Part shown: positions 1-6,652 of the stretch, in pieces
How the letters are laid out: each line of letters begins with the position of its first letter
Numbering within the stretch: the first letter of the stretch is position 1
Assembly: GCA_964630265.1 (NCBI GenBank)
Contig: CAZVRW010000001.1
Location: 62,001 to 126,000 of the forward strand
DNA: 64,000 bases
Reading direction: 5' to 3'
Origin: CAZBWP01 sp964630265
GTDB lineage: Bacteria > Pseudomonadota > Alphaproteobacteria > Rhodospirillales > Defluviicoccaceae
Position numbers and translations under genes: made by a program
The notes under the pieces: model-generated
The model's input: the letters and a program-made list of their open reading frames with translations, nothing else
Told to the model about the DNA's origin: nothing
Databases searched by the model: none

Positions 1-2
1 CG

Positions 3-278
3 GACTTCGTCCGGATGATCACCTTCGGGGTGATCGTGTCCTTGGGCGTGGTGTCGACGGCGATCGCCACCGTCGTCTACTTCGAGCTCGTGACCCGGGC
101 CGGCCCGAGTTTCCTCGCGCTGATCAACTACCTGATCCCGATCTGGGCGGTCGGCCTCGGCGTCGTCGTGCTCGGCGAACGACCACAGTGGTCGCCGCTC
201 GCCGCGCTCGTCCTGGTGCTGGCGGGGATCGCGGTGAGCGGCCTCGCCGCCCACGAGGCACCCGCCGGGCGGCGATGA
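3..278 (+). CDS. EamA/DMT-family exporter, C-terminal part
   Basis: Only the last 91 residues of an inner-membrane transporter lie in the window; the gene starts before base 1. The frame is open from base 3. Three hydrophobic segments (about residues 5-25, 30-52 and 65-83) are visible, with the charged loop 'LGERPQWS' between the last two. That loop is typical of the last pair of helices in the second EamA repeat of the drug/metabolite transporter superfamily. The protein ends in a short basic tail, 'AGRR'. The substrate cannot be judged from this fragment; family members export amino acids, drugs or nucleotide-sugar-like compounds. Confidence 0.85.
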   Translation, partial: DFVRMITFGVIVSLGVVSTAIATVVYFELVTRAGPSFLALINYLIPIWAVGLGVVVLGERPQWSPLAALVLVLAGIAVSGLAAHEAPAGRR

Positions 279-321
279 TCCGTCCCGCCATCGGGCCCGG
301 GCCGGCGGCGCCGGCCACCCC

Positions 322-750
322 TCAGCGGCGTTCGCTTTCGAGGAAGTAGAGCGTCCGGGTGCCGAAGCCCTTGACCTCGACCGCGCCCCGCTCGCTGAAG
401 ACGAAGTCGTCCTTGATCAATTCGTACGTGTCGTCGCAGAGCGTGATCCGCATCGGCTCGGACAGGCTCTCCATGCGCGCCGCCAGGTTCACCCCCGGAC
501 CGAACAGGTCGTAGACATACTTCTGGATGCCGACCAGCGAGCCGATCACCGGACCCGCATTGATGCCGATGCGGCAGCGCCACTGTTGCGGATGGGCGTT
601 GTTGCGGCGTTCGATGTAGCGGCGGATGCGCAACTCGAAAAACACCGCGTTCTCGAAGCCGATCGCCAATGACGCGGGATCGGCCACGGCGACGCCGACC
701 GTCAGCGACTGGAGGAGTTGCTTCGGATCGAGATCGTCGGCTGTGGCCAT
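322..750 (-). pseudogene. Truncated PAS/class III adenylate cyclase relic
   Basis: The 142-residue product starts like a PAS-domain protein (residues about 8-39, 'LLQSLTVGVAVADP') and runs straight into the C-terminal half of a class III nucleotide cyclase (about 41-142). The cyclase half keeps the N-x3-R motif of the active site (N88 and R92 in 'GVNLAARME'). The rest of the PAS domain, any linker, and the first half of the cyclase with its two metal-binding aspartates are missing. An internal deletion fits best. The start chosen is ATG at 750, preceded by an AGGGG Shine-Dalgarno; a TTG at 789 is also in frame. A cyclase lacking both metal aspartates should be inactive. It could still be expressed as a small protein, since the frame is intact. 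Confidence 0.7.
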
Positions 751-802
751 GGCGCCCCTGCCCGCGTCGTTCTCACTTGGGAATGACAATGTACGGCTTC
801 CG

Positions 803-1135
803 CTAGATCACGGCGGTGCAGATCACCGCGATGTCGCTTTCGTCCACGTCGTTGTCCTCCAGGGCCTCCCGCAACAGCGCCAGGGCTTCGCGGAAGGCTT
901 CGTCGGTAATACCGAGATTGCGGTGGGCACGCTCCAGCGCTTCGTTCGAAAAGCTCGCCGGCCCGCCCATGATGGCGGCGATGAACTTGGTCTGGTGGTC
1001 GATCAGGCGGCGCATGTCGACGCCGTCGAAATACGGGCTGAGCAGCGGCGAATCGAGCACCCGATCGTAGAACGCGGACACGATCCGGCTGACCTTGGCG
1101 AAGCCGCCGTAACGTTCGAAGATCGTGGCCGCCAT
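803..1135 (-). CDS. Truncated haemoglobin (group 1, GlbN-like)
   Basis: A 110-residue 2-on-2 globin. It has the B-helix Phe22-Tyr23 pair that commonly stabilises bound ligand, the E-helix stretch around H47-Q48, and the proximal haem histidine H71 in 'AHRNLGIT', the usual signature of the group. Members bind O2 and NO and often act as NO dioxygenases or oxygen sensors. The ATG at 1135 has a GGGGG motif 7 nt upstream. That motif sits inside a 35-bp tandem repeat, so the initiation region has been duplicated. The gene faces away from nnrS, with an assembly gap between them. An NO-related role is inferred from that neighbour; I saw no FNR box directly in front of this gene. Confidence 0.85.
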   Translation of the reverse strand: MAATIFERYGGFAKVSRIVSAFYDRVLDSPLLSPYFDGVDMRRLIDHQTKFIAAIMGGPASFSNEALERAHRNLGITDEAFREALALLREALEDNDVDESDIAVICTAVI

Positions 1136-1137
1136 CG

Positions 1138-1238
1138 GCGCGCCCCCATGTTTGCTTCGGCGGGCGCGGCGAGCGCGCCCCCATGTTTGCTTCGGCGGGG
1201 GCGGCGGGCGCCCCCGTTCTTGCTTCGGCGGCCCGCCG
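1138..1238. repeat. Three 35-bp tandem repeats upstream of the globin
   Basis: Two copies (1138-1172 and 1173-1207) differ at only two positions. A third, shorter copy (about 1208-1238) has diverged. The shared core is CCCCCATGTTTGCTTCGGCG. Read on the globin strand, each of the first two copies carries an ATG followed by a G-run, so the repeat duplicates a Shine-Dalgarno-like element just before the globin start. The unit length is not a multiple of three and the stretch is probably untranslated. Confidence 0.8.
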
Positions 1239-1297
1239 CGGGTCTCGACGGTTCGCCGCGTTTCGTTGACGCCGCTGCCCCCGGATCTGGCCCCGGA

Positions 1298-1397
1298 NNN
1301 NNNNNNNNNNNNNNNNNNNNNNNNNNNNNNNNNNNNNNNNNNNNNNNNNNNNNNNNNNNNNNNNNNNNNNNNNNNNNNNNNNNNNNNNNNNNNNNNN
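1298..1397. other. Assembly gap (100 N) flanked by an identical 19-mer
   Basis: Exactly 100 Ns join two contigs; 100 is a conventional placeholder length. The 19 bases just before the gap (1279-1297) and just after it (1398-1416) are the same: CCCCGGATCTGGCCCCGGA. The contig ends therefore stop inside one repeat, and the true gap may be absent or of unknown length. The rest of the 1136-1634 interval holds the tandem repeats, this gap, an FNR/DNR-type box and no convincing gene. Confidence 0.95.
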
Positions 1398-1538
1398 CCC
1401 CGGATCTGGCCCCGGAGCGGCGATGCTGGTGCCGGCCGCGGGCAACGCGGATTCGAGTGAAAAATGTACGACCGCCGGCCGGAAGCGGCAAGGTTTCCGT
1501 CGGCGCCTCCGACCGCATGCCGCGTTGCGCCGATCAGA

Positions 1539-1552
1539 TCGACATAGGTCAA
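1539..1552 (+). promoter_or_regulatory. FNR/DNR-type box upstream of nnrS
   Basis: TCGAC-ATAG-GTCAA matches the TTGAC-N4-GTCAA dyad recognised by Crp/Fnr-family NO and oxygen regulators, with one mismatch in the left half. Its centre is about 89 bp before the nnrS ATG. That leaves room for a class II promoter with a start site near 1587. NnrS genes are classical targets of NNR/DNR regulators, which supports the assignment. Confidence 0.55.
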
Positions 1553-1634
1553 GGCGCGCGGCCGGGCGATCGTCCAGGATGCGCGGCACGCCCCCTCGAC
1601 GGGGCATCCGCCCTGCATCGGTTTCGGAAGCACC

Positions 1635-2849
1635 ATGACAGCACCCCCCGACCACACCCCCGTTCCCAGGCTGCGCCCATGGACCGGCGCGGCCCTCCTC
1701 GCCTACGGTTTTCGTCCGTTCTTTCTCGCCGCCGGCGCCTGGGCGGCGATCGCCCTCGCCCTCTGGCTGGCAGCACTGCGCGGGGTGTGGCCGCTGCCGA
1801 CGGCGCTCACGTCGATCGCCTGGCACGTGCACGAGATGATCTTCGGCTTCGCCGCCGCTGCCCTTGCCGGCTTCCTCCTGACCGCCATCCCCAACTGGAC
1901 GGGGCGGTTGCCGCTGCAGGGTCGGCCGCTGCTGCTGCTCGTCCTGCTCTGGCTCCTCGGGCGCATCGCCATGGTGACGTCGGCGGTGATCGGACCAATC
2001 CCGGCGGCGGCGCTGGATCTCGCCTTCCTCGTCGCCGTACTCGCCGCCGCCGGTCGCGAGGTGGCGGCCGGCCGCAACTGGCGGAATCTGCCGGTGCTCG
2101 CCGCGGTGGCCATCCTGCTGGTGGCCAATGCCCTCTTTCATGCCGACTCCGTGGGACTCGGCGACGCGACCGCCGCTGCCTGGCGCTTGGCGATCGGCGT
2201 GCTGGTGGCCCTGATCGTGCTGATCGGCGGCCGCATCGTCCCCAGTTTCACCCGCAATTGGCTGGCCAAACATGACGCTGGGCGGCTGCCGGCGCCGTTC
2301 GGCACGCTCGACCGCCTGGCCATTGCCGCGAGCGTATTGGCCCTCGCCGCCTGGGTGGTGTTGCCGGAATCGCCCCTGTGCGCGGCACTGGCGGCGCTGG
2401 CGGGGCTCGCCAATGCCGCGCGGTTGGCGCGCTGGTGTGGCCACCGGACCACGCCCGAGCCCCTGGTCTTCGTCCTGCACCTGGCCTACGCCTGGATTCC
2501 GCTCGCCTTCGCTCTCCTGGCGCTGGCCGCGGCCGGATTCGGCGTGCCGGAGCTCGCCGCCGTGCACGGCTTCGCCGCCGGCGCCATCGCGACGATGATC
2601 CTGGCGGTGATGACGCGGGCGACGCTCGGCCACACCGGGCGGGCGCTGCGTGCCGACCGCATGACGACGGCGATCTACGGGCTGGTCACCCTCGCCGCCG
2701 CCGCCCGCCTCGCCGCGACGCTCGTGTCCCAGGCGTACACGCCGCTGCTGTGGACCTCGGGGATCGCCTGGATCGCCGCGTTCGGCCTGTTCACGCTGCA
2801 TTTCGGCCCGATGCTGGCGCGCCCCCGGCCCGACGGCAAACCCGGCTGA
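1635..2849 (+). CDS. nnrS: NnrS family haem- and copper-containing membrane protein
   Basis: A 404-residue polytopic inner-membrane protein with about 12 hydrophobic segments. It carries the family's N-terminal 'GFRPFFL' and the following 'WHVHEMIFGF' with its conserved histidines. NnrS proteins bind haem and copper, are expressed during denitrification or NO stress, and protect the cytoplasmic iron pool from nitrosative damage. The length matches the family (about 400). The upstream FNR/DNR-type box, the divergent globin and the nearby DUF2249 gene all point to an NO-response cluster. The start is the first ATG of the frame that gives the canonical N-terminus. Confidence 0.92.
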   Translation: MTAPPDHTPVPRLRPWTGAALLAYGFRPFFLAAGAWAAIALALWLAALRGVWPLPTALTSIAWHVHEMIFGFAAAALAGFLLTAIPNWTGRLPLQGRPLLLLVLLWLLGRIAMVTSAVIGPIPAAALDLAFLVAVLAAAGREVAAGRNWRNLPVLAAVAILLVANALFHADSVGLGDATAAAWRLAIGVLVALIVLIGGRIVPSFTRNWLAKHDAGRLPAPFGTLDRLAIAASVLALAAWVVLPESPLCAALAALAGLANAARLARWCGHRTTPEPLVFVLHLAYAWIPLAFALLALAAAGFGVPELAAVHGFAAGAIATMILAVMTRATLGHTGRALRADRMTTAIYGLVTLAAAARLAATLVSQAYTPLLWTSGIAWIAAFGLFTLHFGPMLARPRPDGKPG

Positions 2850-2877
2850 CCGGCGCGCGATCCCCCGTCATCCGGGG

Positions 2878-3702
2878 TCACGGACGCCTGACATCCCGGG
2901 GCGCGCCCAGGCCGCTGTCCCCGCGCTGCTCAGCGACCATCGCCAGCACGATGTCGGGGATCGCCGGGTCGACGCCGACGGCGCCGAGATTGATGACGTC
3001 GGCCCGGCCGGCCTTGATCAGCGCCGCCGTCACGTCGCGGTCGGCGTGCCGGCCGCCACCGACGAACAGGCCGGCGACCACCGCCGGCGCAGCCAGGTCC
3101 GGAAGGACATCGGCCAGGGTCGGCGGCTCTTCCAGGTAGGCGGCGACCACCGCGCGGAAGCGCCCCATGGCGGACAGCCGGCCGACGTGCGCCTCGGTGG
3201 CGCGGCGTGACGCCGGGTCGTGCGGCGAGCCATGGGCGACGAGCAGCAGCGTCGCCGCGTCGGGGCCGACGCCGACCGCGCGCAGGCCAGCAACGGCGCG
3301 TCCGGCGACGACATCGGCGATCGACGCCGCTTCGCCGAACGGCGGACAGATGGTGACACGCGGGCCGATCGACGGGTCCGGCAGCGCCGCCGCCAGGGCG
3401 GCTGGCAAGGTGACGGTGACGAAATAGCCGGCGCACATGAACATCGGCACGACGCAGAGCTGGGGCGTGGCGAGGTCACGCAGAGCCTGCGCCAGCGAGG
3501 GCTCGCCGGCGAGCGTCGCCGTGCGCACCTGGGCGAACCGCGCCGTCGCCGCCAGTACCGCCGCGTGCCGCGCCAGCAGCCGCGCCGCGCCGGTACCGCG
3601 GGTCGAGCCGTGGCCGACGAGCAGCAGCGTCGTCTCCGGCCACAGGGGCTCGCCCCTGTCAGTAGCGGGTGCCGATCGAACAGGTGATCTTGGTGTAGAC
3701 AT
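2878..3702 (-). CDS. CbiX/SirB-type sirohydrochlorin chelatase-like protein, two-lobed
   Basis: The 274-residue protein has two homologous halves. Each starts with a strand and the metal-site histidine motif: 'LLLVGHGSTR' with H31 and 'LLLVAHGSPHD' with H157. CbiX-family enzymes insert cobalt, nickel or iron into sirohydrochlorin for cobalamin, F430 or sirohaem. Two fused lobes resemble the long form (CbiX-L). The start is uncertain: ATG at 3702 lacks a clear Shine-Dalgarno, while a CTG at 3645 follows AGGGG and would remove 19 poorly conserved residues. It lies downstream of the DUF2249 gene on the same strand, separated by a short stretch of apparent gene debris. A link to tetrapyrrole supply for NO metabolism is inference. 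Confidence 0.8.
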   Translation of the reverse strand: MSTPRSPVRSAPATDRGEPLWPETTLLLVGHGSTRGTGAARLLARHAAVLAATARFAQVRTATLAGEPSLAQALRDLATPQLCVVPMFMCAGYFVTVTLPAALAAALPDPSIGPRVTICPPFGEAASIADVVAGRAVAGLRAVGVGPDAATLLLVAHGSPHDPASRRATEAHVGRLSAMGRFRAVVAAYLEEPPTLADVLPDLAAPAVVAGLFVGGGRHADRDVTAALIKAGRADVINLGAVGVDPAIPDIVLAMVAEQRGDSGLGAPRDVRRP

Positions 3703-3821
3703 CCTACGCGCCGACCGGTTTCCGCATCGGGGTCCGATTCCCCTCATCCATGGTCGCGGCATCATAGACGACGGGGACGCCGGCGTCCTCCCGGATGCGG
3801 CGCAGCGCGAAGCGGCCGGCC

Positions 3822-4652
3822 TCAGCCCGACGCACCGCCGCCGGGCGCATCGGCGCCGCCGGTGAGCACGAGGCGCACCTCTCCCGGTGCGCCGGCGACG
3901 CGCGTCCACGACCAGCCGCGTTCCGCCAGTTCCGGATAGAGGAAGTGCGGTTCGCGAAAATGGTGGACGATGATCCGGCCGGCATGCCCACCGCCGTCGA
4001 TCAGGGTGAGGATGGCGATCATCGGCGCCGGTGCCGCAAGCGGGCGGACGTCGATGTGAACACCATCGGCGGCCGACCAGACCCGGGCGCCTTCGGGCAT
4101 GTCCGTCCGTGGCGCCGCATCCGGCCCGCCGTCACCCCGTCCACCGCCCTGCCGGCAAGAGATGCGCCAATGATCGCGGGCCAGCCGGCGGCCGTGCGAG
4201 GCGAACCCCTTGTTGGAGAGCAGGCGCCGCAACGGCAGCGGATTGAAGGGAGCGTCGAGGACCAAGCCACCGCCCGGCGGCACCGCCGCGGCGGCAGTCA
4301 TCACCGCCGTGAACGGCGCCGCGCCGGCGGCGATCAGCGGCCGCACGTCCAGGTGCGCGGCGGCGGCCTCGTCGAACTGCAAGAGCCAGTCGGGCACGTC
4401 CTCGGCCGGCGCGTCCCGGTCGGTCGCCGCGCAGGCCAGGGGGGCGCACGCATTGGCCGCTTGCAGCAGATCGGCGAGATCGACACCGGCGATCGCCGCG
4501 GCGTCGGCGAGGCTCACCATCGCCCCGAGCGTCGCGCGCTCCTCGGACTCGCGCAGCCGCGCGAAAACGGGATTGAGCGCCACCAGCCGCTCGATCAACG
4601 ACGGATCGGCGTCGAGGGCGTCGGCCACCCGTGTCTTCGCATCGAAGCGCAT
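3822..4652 (-). CDS. DUF1858 and tandem DUF2249 domain protein
   Basis: 276 residues in three parts: an N-terminal DUF1858-like helical domain (about 8-65, 'LIERLVALNPVFARL'), then two DUF2249 domains (about 100-167 beginning 'LDVRPL', and about 198-265 beginning 'IDVRPL'). DUF2249 proteins recur in denitrification and NO-response loci, and their biochemical role is not settled. A longer reading from ATG 4745 exists. I prefer ATG 4652 because the FNR/DNR box at 4758-4771 would place transcription start near 4723, downstream of 4745, and because the extra residues are encoded by a 12-bp tandem repeat. The gene is probably induced by NO or low oxygen. Confidence 0.75.
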   Translation of the reverse strand: MRFDAKTRVADALDADPSLIERLVALNPVFARLRESEERATLGAMVSLADAAAIAGVDLADLLQAANACAPLACAATDRDAPAEDVPDWLLQFDEAAAAHLDVRPLIAAGAAPFTAVMTAAAAVPPGGGLVLDAPFNPLPLRRLLSNKGFASHGRRLARDHWRISCRQGGGRGDGGPDAAPRTDMPEGARVWSAADGVHIDVRPLAAPAPMIAILTLIDGGGHAGRIIVHHFREPHFLYPELAERGWSWTRVAGAPGEVRLVLTGGADAPGGGASG

Positions 4653-4693
4653 CGCACCCGCCGCTCGCGGTCCCGCACACGGGATCGTTGCCG

Positions 4694-4729
4694 AAACAGC
4701 CGGCCACACAGCCGGCCAAACAGCCTGCG
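4694..4729. repeat. Three 12-bp tandem repeats in the DUF2249 gene leader
   Basis: Units at 4694, 4706 and 4718 follow the pattern AAACAGCCGGCC, with one to three changes each. They lie between the FNR/DNR box and the favoured start codon. They would encode a repeated Ala-Val-Trp-Pro if translation began at the upstream ATG (4745). Confidence 0.75.
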
Positions 4730-4757
4730 AGGATCGACCGTTCATGCCGCCGGATCA

Positions 4758-4771
4758 TTGACGATGGTCAA
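4758..4771 (-). promoter_or_regulatory. Perfect FNR/DNR box (TTGAC-N4-GTCAA)
   Basis: TTGAC-GATG-GTCAA is an exact dyad of the Crp/Fnr type used by NNR, DNR and FNR regulators. It is centred about 112 bp before the favoured DUF2249 start (ATG 4652), and no other gene starts just downstream on the plus strand. A class II promoter would begin near 4723, consistent with the shorter protein. Confidence 0.7.
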
Positions 4772-4856
4772 GCGCGGCCGCCTCGGGCGCTCCGGCCATC
4801 GGCCGGCCGTGAACGTTGCCGCACCCCCCGCCGCCGCCGCGCGCGAGTGATCCCGC

Positions 4857-6515
4857 TCACACGGCGCGGGTGAAGCCGTTGGTGATCGGATAGCGCCGGT
4901 CGCGGCCGAAGGCGCGATCGGTAATCTTGACGCCGGGCGGTGCCTGTCGGCGCTTGTACTCGGCGCGATCGACCATGCGCCAGATCCGCCGCACCATGGC
5001 CTCGTCGTGGCCACGGCCGGCGATATCGGCGATCGACGCCTCGTCCTCGATCAGCCCCTCCAGGATCGCATCCAGCTCGGCATAGGGCGGCAGCGTATCC
5101 TGGTCGGTCTGGTTGGCCTTCAGCTCGGCGGTCGGCGCCTTGGTGATCACCCGCTCCGGCACCACCGGGCCCTCCGGCCCGAGCGCGCCGTCCGGCCGCT
5201 CCCCATTGCGCCAGCGGGCGAGCTGGTAGACCGTCGTTTTGTAGACGTCTTTCAGCACGGAAAACCCGCCACACATGTCGCCATAGAGGGTGGCATAGCC
5301 AACCGACATCTCCGACTTGTTGCCGGTGGTCAGCAGCATGTCACCGAACTTGTTGGAGAGCGCCATCAGCACGATGCCGCGGGCGCGCGCCTGGATGTTC
5401 TCCTCCGTCGCGTCCGGATCGATGTTGCCGAACGCCGGCCCCAGCATCCGGGCAAATGCGTCCATCGCCGGGTCGATGGCGATGCTGTCGAGGCGAACGC
5501 CGAGCCGCTCGGCGGTCGCTTCCGCGTCCTCCAGGCTCGCATCCGAGGTGAAGGGCGACGGCATCATGACGCAGCGCACCCGCGCGGCGCCCAGCGCATC
5601 GACGGCGACTGCGGCGCTGACCGCGCTGTCGATACCCCCTGAGAGCCCGATGACGACGCCCGGAAAGCCGTTCTTGTCGACGTAGTCGCGCAGCCCCGTG
5701 ACCATCGCCTGCCAGACGGCCTCCGAGCCGCCGGAGCGCGGCGTCACCTCGCCCGGCATGCAGTGCCAGGTCCCGTCGCCGGCGCGCCGCCAGGTGGTGC
5801 CGACGATCGTCGTCCGCCACGATGGCGCCTGGACGATGAGCTGGCTGCGGTCGTCGAGCACGAACGACGCGCCGTCGAACACCAATTCGTCCTGACCGCC
5901 GATCAGGTTGACGTAGACCAGCGGCAGCCCGGTCTCGGCGACCCGGTCGGCGGCATGGGCGCGGCGGAAGCCCCACTTGTCGATCTCGAACGGCGAGCCG
6001 TTCAGCACGATCAGTGCGTCGGCGTCGGCATGCCTGAGGTGCCGCGCAACGTCCGGCGTCCACATGTCCTCGCAGATCATGATGCCGAGATCGAGGCCGT
6101 GGAACGGCACCGGCGTCGACGGTGTGCCGGGCGTGAACAGCCGCATCTCGTCGAAAACGCCATAGTTCGGCAGCTTCACCTTCGCCACCTCGGCGACGAC
6201 GCGGCCGCGATCGAGCAGCAACGCCGCGTTGCGCAGATGTCCGTCCATGCGCCAGGGCGCGCCAATCAGCATCGCCGGGCCGTCGTCGGCGGTCTCCAGG
6301 GCGAGGCGTTCGACGGCGGTGGCGACGTGGTGCTGGAAGGCGTGCTTGAGGACCAGATCCTCGGGCGGATAGCCGCTCAGCACCAGTTCGCCGAAAACGA
6401 TGAGATCGGCGTGGCGGGCGGCGGCGCGCGCCGCCCGCACCAGTTCGGCGTTGCCGTCGACGTCGCCAACGGTGGGATTGATCTGCGCGAGCGCGATGGT
6501 GAGGACGTCGGTCAT
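4857..6515 (-). CDS. nadE: Glutamine-dependent NAD+ synthetase
   Basis: Makes NAD+ from deamido-NAD+, ATP and glutamine in the cytoplasm. It has an N-terminal nitrilase-type glutaminase domain with the E43-K114-C148 triad (C148 in 'MICEDMW') and a C-terminal NAD synthase domain with the ATP-binding 'SGGIDS' at 292-297. The C-terminus, ending 'RYPITNGFTRAV', is typical of the proteobacterial enzyme. ATG 6515 was chosen because it gives the canonical 'MTDVLTIALAQINP' start and 552 residues; an in-frame GTG at 6560 would add 15 residues with no family support. It is transcribed alone, toward the DUF2249 promoter. Confidence 0.95.
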   Translation of the reverse strand: MTDVLTIALAQINPTVGDVDGNAELVRAARAAARHADLIVFGELVLSGYPPEDLVLKHAFQHHVATAVERLALETADDGPAMLIGAPWRMDGHLRNAALLLDRGRVVAEVAKVKLPNYGVFDEMRLFTPGTPSTPVPFHGLDLGIMICEDMWTPDVARHLRHADADALIVLNGSPFEIDKWGFRRAHAADRVAETGLPLVYVNLIGGQDELVFDGASFVLDDRSQLIVQAPSWRTTIVGTTWRRAGDGTWHCMPGEVTPRSGGSEAVWQAMVTGLRDYVDKNGFPGVVIGLSGGIDSAVSAAVAVDALGAARVRCVMMPSPFTSDASLEDAEATAERLGVRLDSIAIDPAMDAFARMLGPAFGNIDPDATEENIQARARGIVLMALSNKFGDMLLTTGNKSEMSVGYATLYGDMCGGFSVLKDVYKTTVYQLARWRNGERPDGALGPEGPVVPERVITKAPTAELKANQTDQDTLPPYAELDAILEGLIEDEASIADIAGRGHDEAMVRRIWRMVDRAEYKRRQAPPGVKITDRAFGRDRRYPITNGFTRAV

Positions 6516-6652
6516 CGGGGCATCCATGGGGGCGGACCACGCCCGCTGCGCGGCCTTCACACCCCTGATATGGAACCCTAAAAACCGCCCCCAACCGTGT
6601 CAAACGGAAGCGGCGCCCCGGCCGCGCCCCAGCCCGGCCGAAGCCGGCGCGT

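Noticed and set aside
3713..3760. A tRNA 3' end or attachment site (GGTCCGATTCCCC followed by TCATCCA)
   Set aside because: The loop differs from the T-loop consensus at an invariant position, the stem does not pair over five bases, and no matching acceptor, D-arm or anticodon arm lies upstream.
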